Assembly (NCBI GenBank): GCA_963932245.1
Contig: OZ010745.1
Coordinates: 71,450,374-71,514,373, forward strand
Reading direction: 5' to 3'
Length of the DNA: 64,000 nucleotides
Source: Tachinus rufipes
Lineage: Eukaryota; Arthropoda; Insecta; Coleoptera; Staphylinidae
This document shows, piece by piece, positions 33,011 through 45,529 of the stretch. A model generated the notes under the pieces. The model was given only the letters and a program-made list of their open reading frames with translations, did no database searches and had not been told where the DNA came from. Positions within the stretch are counted from its first letter, which is position 1. Each line of letters opens with the position of its first letter. Both the position numbers and the translations under genes were made by a program.

Positions 33011-35382
33011 ATTGAACTACTTTGATTAATTTCAATTTATCAAAGATCGAATAAATTTTCAAACGTCAAAATTAAGTTCAATTTTTGTTTTTGCTAAAAA
33101 ACTAATAATTTGACTTACCAATGTGTTTTAAGTTCGGCCGTCAAACTGTTGTTGCCTCAAAACTATAAATCCAACTTTTAAAACTGTAAATTCGGCTACC
33201 AACATGTTTCAACCATTAATTCACGACCATAAATTAACAAAATTGTTTGTAGCCGTAAACTTAATTTTTATGAGACTTTAAAAAAACTTTATTTAAAAAA
33301 TTTAGTTTTACCAGACTGTAAAGTTAAAATATCTCTAGTAGTTCGCCGACATAAAACGTTCAATTTTTCTCAAACTTATGTTGACAAAAAACAAATGTAC
33401 CAGGGCACAATTCTCTATCAGATACCTTAATATCTTCATTATCTTGCAAACCATACGATCGTCTAAATATTGTCATAACAGATAGAACAACTCAATCAAA
33501 AAAAAATCCCAGTTCCAGAAAGTGAATCCTCGGTTTCGTTTTGAAGATAAAACCATATTCGCTAAATGACCAAAGATATTAATGATCACGCCACAATGCT
33601 AAAGTAAAACCTCCTACAATAAATCATCAATCTACAAATTTCCTGGTTAGAGAATTGGCGGGTTCAGTCAGCCCGTCCTGTTGGGGTGCCACTAGTAGTA
33701 TTGTTATGGAAAAATATAAAATCCTATCACATCTACGAGAATATCGGTGAACCTTTCTCTCTAGAAAAAATATTGACACGTACAGCGCCGTTTTTAAATT
33801 AAAATTGTTCAAACAGGACAAAAAGCCAACCAACTCAATATCCAAACAATAAGAGTTTAGTCATCACTCTTTTTATATGTTAAACTACATACAATATTCT
33901 ACGTCTTCATGTTTTTGGTTAAAGATTTGAAGTTATATATAACGAGTAAAAATATAAATAATTGCGGAGAAACAACTTATCGCATCAAATTTCTACAAAT
34001 TTGAGGACACAGATTAGGCTTTTTTTACAATCTGTGAAAATTTTATTCAATTATATTCAAGCGTATTCTTGCTGAGTTTAATTCTGTAAACCCTTATAAT
34101 AGTGCAACTATTCTCCCCCTTAATGTTTTTTTTTCGATTTGCACAATAAAAAAAAATGTTGTGTTAAAAATTAAAAATAATAAGAACTGTCCTATATTCT
34201 AGTAATTAGAAATTCGTTCGTTGCTAGCAAAAAAAAAAACAATTTCCATAAGTAAGCAGCTTGTATTGTACTTGGAATATTTTCAGCCAAATTTTTATTT
34301 CCAAAATTTCAATTCTCTATCATTTTTAATTTTAGATATAAGATGAATCGTTTCACAGATTCACTCTGTATATTATAATAACTTTAATACAATAAAATTA
34401 ATTATAAAGAATGCAGTAATAAGTGGTTATTGAACTGAGGTCACTTCTCTTCTTTGTTAATAATATTATTTAATGGAAATTTACAAAATGGTTATCTATG
34501 CTTTGATATTAAATTTGTGCATGATATTTATGCATGTATCGTCCATTAAAAGAGGGACGTAAATACATAATTAAATGATGGCTATTTTTGATTTGTCATG
34601 TTTTAAGTGGGTGGGCGTCAGGCTATGAATTGATATTTTTAAACCTTGTTTTGTATGAAGTGTTTACTAACATGTTTCAATATATAGTTAACAATGAGTA
34701 ATACCAGGGATTATTGCAATATATTCCACAATAACATGTATTTAATTAATATAATTATATTTTTAAGTTAATTGTTGTAATAATCAATGATTAAAAATTG
34801 CCTAAATCTACATGCTCCATTCTTAAGAATTTATAATAGTATTGTAAGATAATTGTCCTTACACAATCTGTTATATTTTATAACGCCACTTCTTTTTGCA
34901 TTGTGCCAACTTTTCCATCCAAAGCAGAAAATAATTTTGTTTGTGCGACCTTTCCACTCTTCCATTAGCAAAGTTTGTGTACTTTATATAATTATTATAT
35001 CAAACGCAGTAAAACTTCTTATTATGAAATTAAAAGTGTTGTCAGCACAAACAGTAGTATTAATAATAATTACGAAGTTAAAATTGCGTTACTGCAAATC
35101 ATCGAATAAAAAGAAATACTACTGGAATAGTAGTGACAGCAATAGGTTACTATTAAATCCTAACGAATGCTATTTTTATTTTGTCGACTTTGAGTTTTAA
35201 TTGTTGTTTCTATTATTAAATTATATGTCACTGACCGAATACTATTGCAGTGCAATATAAAAAATAGATCTAATCTATAAATTTATTTTAAGAAAATTGA
35301 ATATTTTATGGTTGAAAGTGTCACTCATTTGATGAAAGTTCATATCGTCATTTACAATTTGCAATCAATTCAAAAACTCAAT
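33011..35382. other. AT-rich intergenic DNA
   Basis: No gene supported. A small GC-richer patch at 33640-33700 encodes nothing recognisable. No repeat identified by eye. Confidence 0.35.
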
Positions 35383-35408
35383 TATATATATATATATATA
35401 TATATATA
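35383..35408. repeat. (TA)13 microsatellite, LINE tail
   Basis: Uninterrupted TA repeat directly at the 3' end of the LINE (minus orientation: ...GTAGCGCT then TATATA...). Likely grown from the LINE tail. Confidence 0.85.
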
Positions 35409-35511
35409 AGCGCTACATTCCAAGTGGAATCTGGCTGCATCTTCTCTAAAGCTTTCATAATCTATTTTGCGGGGTAGATCACTCCCCATTATTACTGTCT
35501 AGTTTCACTGC

Positions 35512-38320
35512 TTATTGTATAGATTTTACCACTTCTTCTCTCCATTTTTTCCTGTCACTTGTTTTTGTTTTCCAATTTCTGATTCCTCCTTTCCTCATGT
35601 CTTCCTCCACCTCATCAATCCATCTAGATCTGGGTCTTCCTCGTCTTCTTTTTCCTCCCGGGTTCCATTCGAAAATAGATCTAATTGTTGACTTAGGTCC
35701 CGCTCTCCAGACGTGTCCCAGCCATCGAATTCTCTGCTGTTTTATGTGCTTAATTATGTTTTCTCCTTTTATTTCTTCTTCAATCTCCTGGTTTGTTTTA
35801 ATTCGGTATTTGCTTTCGTTGATTTTTATAGGTCCTAGTATTGTTCTTATTACTTTCCTTTCCATTATTAGCAACATGTTTTGCTCTTTTAGTGTCATTG
35901 TCATAGTTTCTGCCGCGTATGTCAAAATTGGCCTTATCATAGTTTTGTATATGTCCATTTTTATTTGCTTTGTTGCTACACTACTTTTTAATATCTTTTT
36001 ATTGGCGTATAATGCTCTATTTGCTATTTGTATTTTTTCTTTAATCTCTGTACTTCTATCTCCTGTATTTGTTATTGTGACTCCTAAGTACTTAAACTTA
36101 TTAACAACTTCAAAATTGTGTTGTCCTAGTTTTACTTGCTGTTCTTTACTTTCTCTTCCGCATATCATTAGTTTAGTTTTACTTACGTTTATTTTTAGAC
36201 CCATTTTGTATGCTTCTTTTTCTAATTCTTCTAAGATTGCTGTCAATGTATTCCTTTGCTTAGTTACTATAGCTATGTCGTCCGCGTATGCTATTATTTG
36301 TGCTCCTTTAGTTCTTAATGTTCCTTCTTTGTCTATTTTTCTAAGTATGTAGTCCAGTGCTAAACTAAACAGCATAGCCGACAAACAATCTCCTTGTCGC
36401 ACACCTTGGTTTACTAAAAATTCATCCGTTTCTCCATATTCTGTTTTGACACTCGCTACTGTTCTGCTTAATGTCATCTGAATTAAACTTCTCAGTTTTT
36501 TATCAATTTTTAATTCTTTTAATGCTATCATTAGCTGGATTCTTTTTATAGTGTCAAAAGCTTGTTGAAAATCTATAAATAGTATTTCAATTGGTATATT
36601 GTAATCGTGAGTTTTTCCATTATTTGCTTAATTGTATGTATTGCGTCTATCGTCGACTTTCCCTGCATAAAACCACACTGATAGTCTCCTAAAAAGGTAG
36701 ATGATTTTTCTGCTAACCGATTTTTAATTATTGTTGTAAGTATTTTGTAACTTGTGTTTAAAAGTGTTATGCCTCTATAGTTTGCACATACCTTTTGGTC
36801 TCCTTTTTTGTGTATAGTCACAATTGTTCCACATTCCCATTCTTTCGGAATCCTTTCTTCTTGCCAATTGTTAAGTATTAATTTATATAACGCTTTTTGT
36901 AAATGTTTTCCCCCATATTTAATTAGTTCTATATTCAAACCATCTTTTCCTGGCAATTTTCCGTTTCTGCATTTGTTTATTATTTCCATTATTTCTTCCA
37001 TAGTAGGTTTTTCTATATTTTCTCTATTTTCTCTAGAACTTTCTTCTTCTTCGGGTATCTCTTCTTCCTTGTCTGTTATCTGCACTTCATTTAATAGTTC
37101 ATTAAAATGCTCTTTCCATATTTTTTTTACTTCATCTCCGTTTTCTGCCATTTTTCCAGTTTTGTCCTTTATGCCAGTTACTTTTCTTTTTTGGTGCGTC
37201 TGCTGATCTTTAATTTTCTGATAGAATCTTTTTATGTTTTTGTTTTTTCTTTCTTGATCTATTTCATTTTCCATCCAAATTCTTTTTGTTTTTCTCAGTA
37301 TTTTATTGCTTTCTTTTCTTTTTGCTTCATAATCTTGTCTATCTTTATGTTCATTTGTTCTTATCCATTTAACCTGGCGTTTGCTTTCCTATCTATAGTT
37401 TCTTGACATTCTTTATTCCACCATTCGTTTCTGCATATTTTTTCCGTTATTCCCACTTCTTTTTCGGCCACCTTTTTTATGCATTCCTTTATTTGCGCCC
37501 ATTGTTTTTCTATGGTATTGTTTTCATTAAGTGTTTTTTGCATATGCTCCTTCATGCTCTGTTTGTATGCTTCTTTTCTTTTTTCACATCTTAAATGTTC
37601 AACTTCCCATTTCTGTGTTTGTACACGTTTTTTAATCGTTTTTCTAACTTTTTGTTTAATTGTTGCCATAACCAAAAAGTGATCCGAGTCTGCGCATGCC
37701 CCCCTGTATGTTCTTACGTCTTTAATTGATGATTGGCGCGCTTTTGTTATTAACACATGGTCAATTTGGCTTCCTTTTCCTTGCGACGGCGGTATCCATG
37801 TTATTTGGTGTTTTTCCGGGTGTTCAAATTTTGTACTGGCAATTATTAGGCCTGCTGCTGCGGCTAAATTACACAATCTATTTCCATTTCCGATAGTTGT
37901 TTTATGCACTGTTTCTTTTCCCGCTACATCTCTTATGTGGTCTTCTTTGCCTATTTGTGCGTTAAAATCTCCAAGAATAATTACTGTGTCTTGTTTTGGT
38001 ATTTTTTCTAATGTTTTTTCAATTTGCTCATACATTGTATCTTTCTCTTCGTCGGTTGCCATTTCTGTTGGCGCATATGCATTGATCAATGTTAGATTGA
38101 AAGGCTTAGCCTGTATTCTTATATAAGCTAACCTTCCATTTATAGGTTGATATTCAATAACTTTTTCTTTTATTTTGTTTGTAACCATAAAAGCCACTCC
38201 ATTTTTGCCCTGTTTTTCTTCCCCTGAGTACATTACTGAAAAGTTGTTTTTATTAATTTCTCCGTTTCCTTTCCATCTAATTTCCTGCAGTGCAATTACA
38301 TCTGCCTTGTATTTTTCCAT
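35512..38320 (-). pseudogene. LINE ORF2: endonuclease and reverse transcriptase
   Basis: Piece 1 (38320-37361, 319 codons) is an APE-type endonuclease: ALQEIRWKGNG (catalytic Glu), INAYAPTE, ILGDFNAQIG (Asp/Asn), IDHVL and SDHFLV (catalytic Asp-His). The expected TWNVR start is missing, so the domain is N-truncated. A one-base loss near 37366 shifts to piece 2 (37274-36573): GKLPGKDGLNIELIKYGG, HKKGDQKVCANYRGITLLN and CGFMQGKSTIDAI, RT motifs 1-3. Another one-base loss near 36616 shifts to piece 3 (36531-35512): NQGVRQGDCLSAMLFSLALD, AYADDIAIV (catalytic YADD), KYLGVTI, then the C-terminal RIRWLGHVWRAGP and GKRRRGRPRSRWIDEVEEDM. All RT catalytic residues persist. Product would nick the target and prime reverse transcription there. 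Confidence 0.92.
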
Positions 38321-38416
38321 TTTTCATTTTTGTTTGTTTTTTATTATTTTTTTTTGTCTTTCTCATTTCCTTATGTATTGCCTTAGTCGTCATCTGCTTT
38401 TCCTGTTTTTTATTTA

Positions 38417-39160
38417 TCAGTTTTTTGAATATCGTGTTGATTCTATTGTTTTCCAGTCATAAGTTTTTCCATCTATAATTATCTTTTGATAACCCACTCG
38501 CACTTGCTTTCCTTTAGTTTTTTCCTCTTGAGCAACTTTTCTTAGTTCTCTTTGAATTTGTCTCTCATCTACCGTCAGATCATTTTCTATATACATATAC
38601 GATCCTCTTAGTTGGCTTTTGCTTTGCATAACTTTTTTTTTGTTATCCCAGTTTTCTAGTTTAGCAATCAGCACACCATCTTTTATTTGGTAGGCTTCTA
38701 TTACATTTACTTCTAATTTTAATTTGCTTTTAATAAATGCTTCCACTTCTTTAATCAAGTTTTCACCTGTTATTTCTGCATTTTTAATAACAATGTTGTT
38801 TTTTCGTTTTTGTTTTTCTTGTTTTTCTAATCTGTTTTCTAATAATGCTACCCTGCCTACTAGCTGCTGTTTCTCCTGCTGCCAGTGTTCTTCTTTTTTT
38901 TAAATTTCTTCTTTAAGTTGCTTAAGTTCTTTATTCGTGTTTTCAACTTCTTCTTTTAGTTTTTCATTCTGCTTGTTATTTCTAGCAAATCCAGTTTTCA
39001 TTTCATCCCGCATTTCCCTTAGCTGGGTTATAATTTGATCCATTTCGTTGCTATTTGTTTTGATTTGTGGTAACTGCACTATTTTGTTTTTCTGTAATAT
39101 TTCACCTTCAGAGGGTTCTTCAAAGCTGGTATTTTCAATTTTTCTTTTGTCACGGCCCAT
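38417..39160 (-). pseudogene. LINE ORF1: coiled coil plus RRM-like protein
   Basis: ATG at 39160 (MGRDKRKIENTS) in fair context. The first 86 codons end in a heptad-rich coiled coil (MDQIITQLREMRDEMKTGF and LKEEVENTNKELKQLKEE). An in-frame TAA at about 38898-38900 interrupts it; the same frame continues through the coiled coil (ALLENRLEKQEKQKRKNNIV) into an L1-ORF1-like RNA-binding part (IKSKLKLEV, AYQIKDGVLIAKLENWDNKK then KVMQSKSQLRG, DLTVDERQ), ending at a stop at 38417. Role in the family: RNA-binding chaperone of the ribonucleoprotein. Only one lesion, so inactivation is recent. Confidence 0.82.
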
Positions 39161-39383
39161 GTGTTACCCTAGCGTAAAAAGCACCACTCGGCTCAACACC
39201 TCGGAAGCAGTTACTCTTATCTTTGTATAACAATATATTATACTAAAAACTATTAATAATTTTAAATTTTCAAATTTAATGCAAGTTTATTTTATTATAA
39301 TCTCCTTTTATTATAAAAAGATATTTATTATATACCAATAAAAAACAAAAAATATAACCAATATTAACAATAAAAATATTACG

Positions 39384-39462
39384 TGAAAACCGGGACTCGA
39401 ACTTGCGCTGCGTCTTCTAGTTATTTTACGCTCAACAGTACTAAGCACTACGCCACGGAGAC
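39384..39462 (-). other. tRNA-derived sequence upstream of the LINE
   Basis: Minus strand: GTCTCCGTGGCGTAGTGCTT (A-box TGGCGTAGTGCTTAGTAC), a lengthened anticodon/variable region, then AAGTTCGAGTCCCGG (B-box GTTCGAGTCC) 34 nt later. Acceptor ends do not pair, so it is not a working tRNA; it looks like a tRNA-derived SINE or polymerase III promoter. It lies about 140 bp upstream of the LINE leader, in the same orientation. Confidence 0.6.
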
Positions 39463-41079
39463 TTATACTCAGTAACCTTTTCTAGCGCTGAATTTGCGTA
39501 AATTAAAATTAATTATTTTGTTTTCACCTCGTGCTAGGTTATGTTTTTGTGCAATTCTTTTACTGAACACTGCACCTCTTAGCAATCCACTCACTGCTGC
39601 TATTCACTTTTAACACCTACACAACACTACACCCACTACTACTAACACAAAACTCTGTTTAATTTACTTATATATTCTCACTGTTTTTACTGATTATGCT
39701 ACACTCTCTTCTCTCTCACTTCGCAGACATATCAAAACTAAATTAAATTCTCCAAATACTATAGCATACAAAAATCTACTTTTAAAAAGTGATCTCATTA
39801 TGCAAAAATCGCCCGCTGTCGATATAATCGTCGCTTGCAATTTTATAACCCAAGCTAAGCACATACATGACTAGGATCTTTATTACCTAATCTTAACACA
39901 TATACAAACAAGATCTTTCTTTATTCAAACACCTCACCTTACCCAAATACTATACACATATACGACCGAGATCTCATCATTCACCATGTCACTAAACATA
40001 GAAAACTTTTTTTTTCTTTTTACTCTAACCCTTTTCTGGTTTTATTGTGACTGTCGTTTCAGATCAACCACTCATAAAAAACAATTGTACCAATGTTGAC
40101 CCTTCGGTACATGCACAATAAAAGAAAGTAAGTGTTATCGTACGAGATTAACAAATTATCAATCACCGAGTGGATCTGTAACTGCATCTTCTATAACATC
40201 ATCAGAAACCCCAGCCATAATTCAAGATTCACTTTCCCCACTTTTGCACCGTCTTGTTGTCATGTTGGTCAACTAGAATTTAGTTTTCATTTTAAAAATG
40301 TTGGCAGTTTCCATTAAAAACAACTAACAACCTACCAGTGATATCTTGCAAGCTTAGAAAACCGGTATTGGTTTGAGAACGTGTTAGTTAAATGCCGGCT
40401 TCAGAAGTAAACAGCTGTAGGAAATGTGATCCAAAGCTGGTCAAAGTGACTCAGCTGAATTGGCATGAGCTTATCAAGTCGATTGTTCCCCAGGTCCTTG
40501 CAGATTATAAACTTCGCGTTAATTGATGCTTGTGACGCCTTACTACAACTGCAAGGACAGGCAACAGCTTGTCTGTAAGCATACAGATATCATGTTTGTT
40601 TGGCGACAAAGTATTTAGCAAAATAGCAAAAGTAACAAGTTGTACATGTCAAATAAATAAAGTGCAATACAAAAGATAAAAAGAATTTTATCATCACAGC
40701 ACTTTTTCATAAATTAAAAAAAAAAAATTATGACTTCTAATAATTTCGGCAAAACCAAAAGTATACCTGCCTATAAAAAATTAAGAAACAAGCTACAAAG
40801 AGGCTCCCTCAAAGCACATACACGTAGCTGTAATCAGCATGGCCCACCCCCTAAGTAAAACCACCAAAAAACAGCCCAAGCTACTAGAGAGCCGTCGGTC
40901 GGAAGCTTGATAAACTTTATCCACTTCCGAAAAAGCACCCCACCCCACCTTCAGCCTTTAGAAAGTAATCACACACAGAAAAAATCGTTAAGATCACCTG
41001 TGATAACGATGCTTCCTATAGGTTGTCTCTAGGTCGGATACAACTTTGTCTCTAGCTTAGAGACAAAAGTTATAGCTAA
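39463..41079. other. Mixed AT-rich DNA with weak element traces
   Basis: No gene supported. 40385-40530 (plus) is GC-richer with a short open frame (SCRKCDPKLVKVTQLNWHEL) of unknown origin. 40830-41000 has Pro-rich, interrupted coding-like sequence that may be the decayed 5' part of the LINE at 41080-42760. Confidence 0.35.
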
Positions 41080-42760
41080 AGTTAAGTATATATACAGTTT
41101 TAAATAAACCTGAAAGTGTAGATAAAATAGAATACTGCCTTGCTAAGTTAAATAACTCTCTAACTAAAGCATACAAGGACTCATGTCCACTTAAGTCGAT
41201 TCTTGGTTCTAACATACCATAGTAGTGCAAGAAACTCGAATGACGGTAGAAAATTCTTCAACAAAGCAAAAAAACTTAAAAATACTATCAGACTGAACGT
41301 CTTATATAAACAAGAAAAGCGGAAATCTTCGACATCTCTACTGCCCTAAGGCTAAAATTTCTTTATTTCTAAAAAACACAAACCGCACATACACAGCCAA
41401 GCTATCAGATGCAACTAAGGTACTTCTTGAAACCCATTTCCTAAGCTCTACCACTCTGACACAAAAGTGATCTGATGCTGCAACCCCAACCCCATCACAG
41501 GACAATTAGGCCACTGCAAGTAATCATAAACATTTCGCCATAACACCAGGTCTAGATAAACACATTCCAGCTCTCTTACAATGGGGCAAAAACATCATCA
41601 TTCTGTTTCACCTTTCATCTATAAAGCTCGTACTACTTTTCACTACATATCCATAACATAAAAAAAGATAAAAGTTAAAAGTTAAATTCATACCAAAACC
41701 AGAACGTAGTGACTACAATCAAGGGCCATAGGCCTTACGTCTTTTCTTCTAAAAACACTTGAAGAACTGTGCAAAAGATTCGGAAAACCTTTTTCACCAC
41801 CGCCTAAACCAGCATGCATACACTCAGTAAAGATATTCCAAATCGGGTCTGCACTTTGTAACAGATCAAAGTAGCAGGTCGCTAAAGGACAAAATGTCCA
41901 CCGTTGAAGTATTTATAGACATCAAAGAAGCGTTTGACAAAACCACCTTTGATAAAATTTGACCCCACATTTATTAGATAAATGAAGCACATGCCGGAGA
42001 AATAAGATGTGACAGTAAGAGTCACGGTAGTTCCAGCAACTCAATGACCGCGGCTTCTACACAATTGGCTACGCAGATAAAATTACAATTCTGCTAAGTG
42101 GCAAAACTAGCTCATATGACAATCACACTAAAATACAAGTTGAATCAAAGCATACATGTCGTACTAGCAATATAAACAGATGTTCCCAAATCATCATCAT
42201 CTATGTTGTGAAGGTAGCGACAGCGGCAGTATTGCGCCTGAAAGCAACTTGTACTGTAGTATATTGCAGCAACAGCTGGAAAACACTGTTCTCTCCAGGA
42301 AGAAACTGATTAAAAAACGCCTAACGGCTCTAAAACTAAATTTTGCTCCTGAGTCTTGGGAAGACTCAGGAGCAAAAATTTACTCGAAAGACACAGATGC
42401 CTCAATATTCTTACCCCTACGAATACATACGACTACTCTCCAGGCCAAGGTCCTAACGAAAAGGCAGTGGAGACAATAAATGCTCGAAACAAGAACCTGC
42501 AAACCATAACAGTTACCTTGACAGTGCATTGACAACTTAGGAAAGCACATGCATATATTGAACATTAAAAACAGCTTAACTTGTAGAGAATGCAAAATTG
42601 ATTACAGAACACAATTGAGCATGTATTTTGTACATGCTCGACTCTCTACTACGGAAAAGAGTCCATGTTGAGAAAGTGATATGACCAGCACAGAAAAACC
42701 CCTCAAAGCACTGTCCTAACATACATCGATCATATAAGTTGGTTGTGTGTTGAGGTGGCA
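41080..42760 (+). pseudogene. Decayed LINE with RNase H (I/LOA/R1-like), copy 1
   Basis: Plus-strand pieces in order: linker LNNSLTKAYKDSCPLK (41145-41195), a decayed RT start region (41400-41600), VEVFIDIKEAFDKTTFDKI (RT motif with F.D...AFD; 41905-41960), a damaged YADD (FYTIGYADKITILLSGK; 42055-42110), a C-terminal RT/thumb region (42250-42330), RNase H remnants GAKIYS and ASIFLPLRIHTTTLQAKVL (42370-42455), and a CCHC-like C..C patch after RNase H (42530-42620). Dozens of stops and shifts. Similar pieces occur at 50114-51960. RNase H behind RT places it with I, LOA or R1-like LINEs. Confidence 0.75.
42338..42381. repeat. Snap-back hairpin inside the RNase H remnant
   Basis: Left arm AAATTTTGCTCCTGAGTCTT (42338-42357) and right arm AAGACTCAGGAGCAAAAATT with one more T (42361-42381) are inverse copies with one length difference, separated by GGG. 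The right arm is the native RNase H sequence; the left arm replaces the expected upstream coding. Confidence 0.85.
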
Positions 42761-44291
42761 AACTAAAGTTAAAAATATCCATACATTCGTTAATGCCGTT
42801 CTTGTAATCGTTATGTATTATTATTTGAAGAGTTTGAAGACAAAGTGTGTATAAACAAACAGCGCAGCATTGGTATGCATGGTCCACATACATAGAACAC
42901 CAATATTTGTGCAACCCGGATAAAGCACAAGCAGGAAACATGAACCGCAAGGTAACGTTGTAGCGAATGGCATGCAGCAACAATAGCCGCCAATTAGTGG
43001 AATATAGCATGAATCGCACATGGAAAAACTGATTGGATTTTTTTTTTCGTACAAAAACAAATACGTTTCCGTCATATATTTCTTTAACCTGTCAAAATAT
43101 TCACAAAATTAATCAATACTAAACGACACATTTTATGGTATCAGAAAACTATTTATCCATGAATAAACTTACTTTACTGTCTAAATAAAACATAATAATT
43201 CTAAGAAATTCTCCAATGTAAATCTAAGAAGTAAACATACACTTTGAAAATCAATGCAATGCATTAATAACTCATATTCATATCGCACCAACTCATATCT
43301 CATGTCGATAAAAGTTTAAATAAGAATTTATATTTTTTACAAAGAATACCAATTTATACAAACACATCACAGAGAAACAAAAATAGAAAGTTATTTTAAT
43401 TTTCTTGAATTAAATTTCCAGCGTTGAATGACCTCAGATCGTTATTTTTGTATTGTAATGCAATAGCAAATCTCTTATATTGTGCGTTATGAATACCAAA
43501 TATCGATTCTTTCAAATTGAGATTTGTTTTGGTTTTATTTATGTTTTTCATATTAAAATAAGTCAACAGGTATTGTATTAAAAATTATATTCAAAAAGAT
43601 TTAATGGTGATAAAGAAACTATTGTTTTCACTAGTAATCTAATAACTTCGCAATTGTTTTGAAAACACTTTTAATGCCCATAATATAGAAATTTTACGAT
43701 AATTATATAAAGTACACAAACTTTAACAATGGAAAATTTAGAATGATCATACATTCAGAGATTGCGCAATCATAATCTGTCTACGTAAAGCTACCGTAAT
43801 TATTATACAAATCAATAGTAATTGGGAGGGTATACATGATTATAATGACGCCTCATACAATTCTCATTACAATTATGCATCTACGTCGTCTTATTCATAG
43901 ACATGTACAACATTGCAAAACATGACTGATAAATAAAATCGCCTATATTACAATTAATGTTCATAATTGATGTCTTGCAATGCAAGAATAATACTAATCA
44001 AAATACTTGAAGTAATATCATTTAACACACACATTTATAATACAATTATTCACCAATCAAGTATAATAGAAATAATTAAATGCAATAACAGTTGCAAATT
44101 TTTCACACCGAAATCACGTAATGTGTTCATTGGTATGCATAAATTATATTTAAACTGAAATAGTTATGTCGTATACAAAAATATGTACTAAGAAACGTAA
44201 CACTTAAGCATCAACGCAAATACTATAACCAAATAAACTATTGTTTCAATAGAATTCAATAATTAATATCATTTCTATATAGTCAGCAGCA
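42761..44291. other. AT-rich intergenic DNA
   Basis: 42790-43020 is less AT-rich with overlapping minus-strand open frames but no recognisable domain; it may be the tail of the LINE remnant. The rest shows nothing. Confidence 0.35.
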
Positions 44292-44294
44292 TTA

Positions 44295-44373
44295 AGCTGT
44301 GTCCAGATATCGAAGTTAATGAGTATCATGATCCTGGAGCGGTTCAAGGTTCGGTTCATATCTGGACACAGCT
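44295..44373. mobile_element. 79-bp foldback MITE flanked by TTA
   Basis: Perfect 16-17-bp inverted ends (AGCTGTGTCCAGATAT and its inverse) separated by about 45 bp, with TTA on both sides (44292-44294, 44374-44376). A 3-bp TTA/TAA duplication is the signature of PIF/Harbinger. Very short for a MITE, so possibly a deletion derivative. Confidence 0.75.
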
Positions 44374-44376
44374 TTA

Positions 44377-45520
44377 TATTTTGTTTTTGGTATGTAAACC
44401 TTAGATATGTAACTCATTCACACATCGTTCCGCCAGTAGTCATATTTAAGAATGACATGCATTAAAACTATTATTACTTACAAAATCTAAAAACAACATA
44501 TTACATTATTTAAAAACATAAGTAATACGTTTCTATAGTAAGACATGGTATGCTGTTGCACAATTATGGGCAGATACAGTGTCCACATATCTAAACTCGT
44601 TTTTTGTAACCAAAGTACAGATATGCATTAGATTGGTCCTCAATTAATGTAGACTACTTTCATATAAAATGCATCTATCATGGAACATGTCTCACACGTT
44701 CGTGTACAACAGTTAGCATTGCAGACGCATGTCAAAGATACCAACAGACACATACAGATAATAGACTACTAACATGTCTCTCAAAATTTGGAGTCTGGTT
44801 CTACCATTCAAAATAAGTAAAAAAATATCTTGCAATAAATACTAAATACAACATATTTTAGTATTTTAAAAAACTTCAAAAGTTTCTTTAGGAATAATCT
44901 TTTTCATTTTTCTGCTCCGTAGCCACGGTCTCTCACTATACACAAAAACATCTCAATCAGATAACAATACACACAACAATTACAATTAACTAAAGTCTAG
45001 TATGTGCTTGCCAGTTGCCCTTGTTGAAGATTATACTATGCTGAGATGGTTAACATGCATTTGTGTTACGGCCGTGCTTATAGTATTGCGCCAAGAGCAT
45101 GTCCTATCTACCATGAATAGTTTCTTACTTGTCAAATTCCTTGTAGAACTGGCTTGTTTGAAATAGTGCAAGCTTGCTCAACACGATAGAACTGATCAAT
45201 GGTTGCATTGGCCAACACGGACGGTATTTGAACCCTTACCGTTAGCAGCAAATACTGTATGAGAGCGGGTACGATCTACTCTATTAGTTGAGTACTACGA
45301 AAAATACATGTGCAATAGCCTCGGGTGGCTGGAGCAATGGTGAGCAGCAGATGTCAAAAGAACAAGTCCCATCTGTAAACAACTCATAGATGAATGATAA
45401 GATTAAGTTGGAGAAACAAGGCCTCGCATGTTCGACTACCAAATTTAATCAACCAAACATTGTGGCTTAAAAGTTAATTTCTCTAATATTTGTGGTCTAA
45501 AAAAAAATTTAAATTCTGTT
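44377..45520. other. AT-rich to mixed intergenic DNA
   Basis: No gene supported. 45000-45420 is less AT-rich and contains GGTATTTGAACCCTTACC, reminiscent of a tRNA T-arm, without other tRNA parts. Confidence 0.35.
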
Positions 45521-45529
45521 CATCAGCAT

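Larger units (their letters stand above)
35383..39240 (-). mobile_element. Nearly full-length two-ORF LINE with (TA)n tail
   Basis: Minus-strand element: 5' leader from about 39240, ORF1 (39160-38417), ORF2 (endonuclease, reverse transcriptase, C-terminal domain; 38320-35512), a 100-bp 3' UTR and a (TA)13 tail at 35383-35408. A TA-repeat tail instead of poly-A and an APE-type endonuclease followed directly by RT fit RTE-like or related LINEs. Only four lesions were seen: one nonsense codon in ORF1, loss of the ORF2 N-terminus, and two one-base frameshifts in ORF2, so this is the youngest LINE here. Target duplications could not be placed. Confidence 0.88.

Noticed and set aside
33627..33845. 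GC-richer patch as an LTR or primer-binding site
   Set aside because: No paired LTR, no TG...CA ends and no gag/pol nearby.
35597..36352. 251-codon plus-strand open frame
   Set aside because: It is the antisense of the LINE reverse transcriptase; composition is Ile/Phe/Ser-rich as expected for a shadow frame.
42576..43075. Overlapping Cys-rich minus-strand open frames
   Set aside because: They lie opposite the tail of a LINE remnant, overlap in several frames and match no family.
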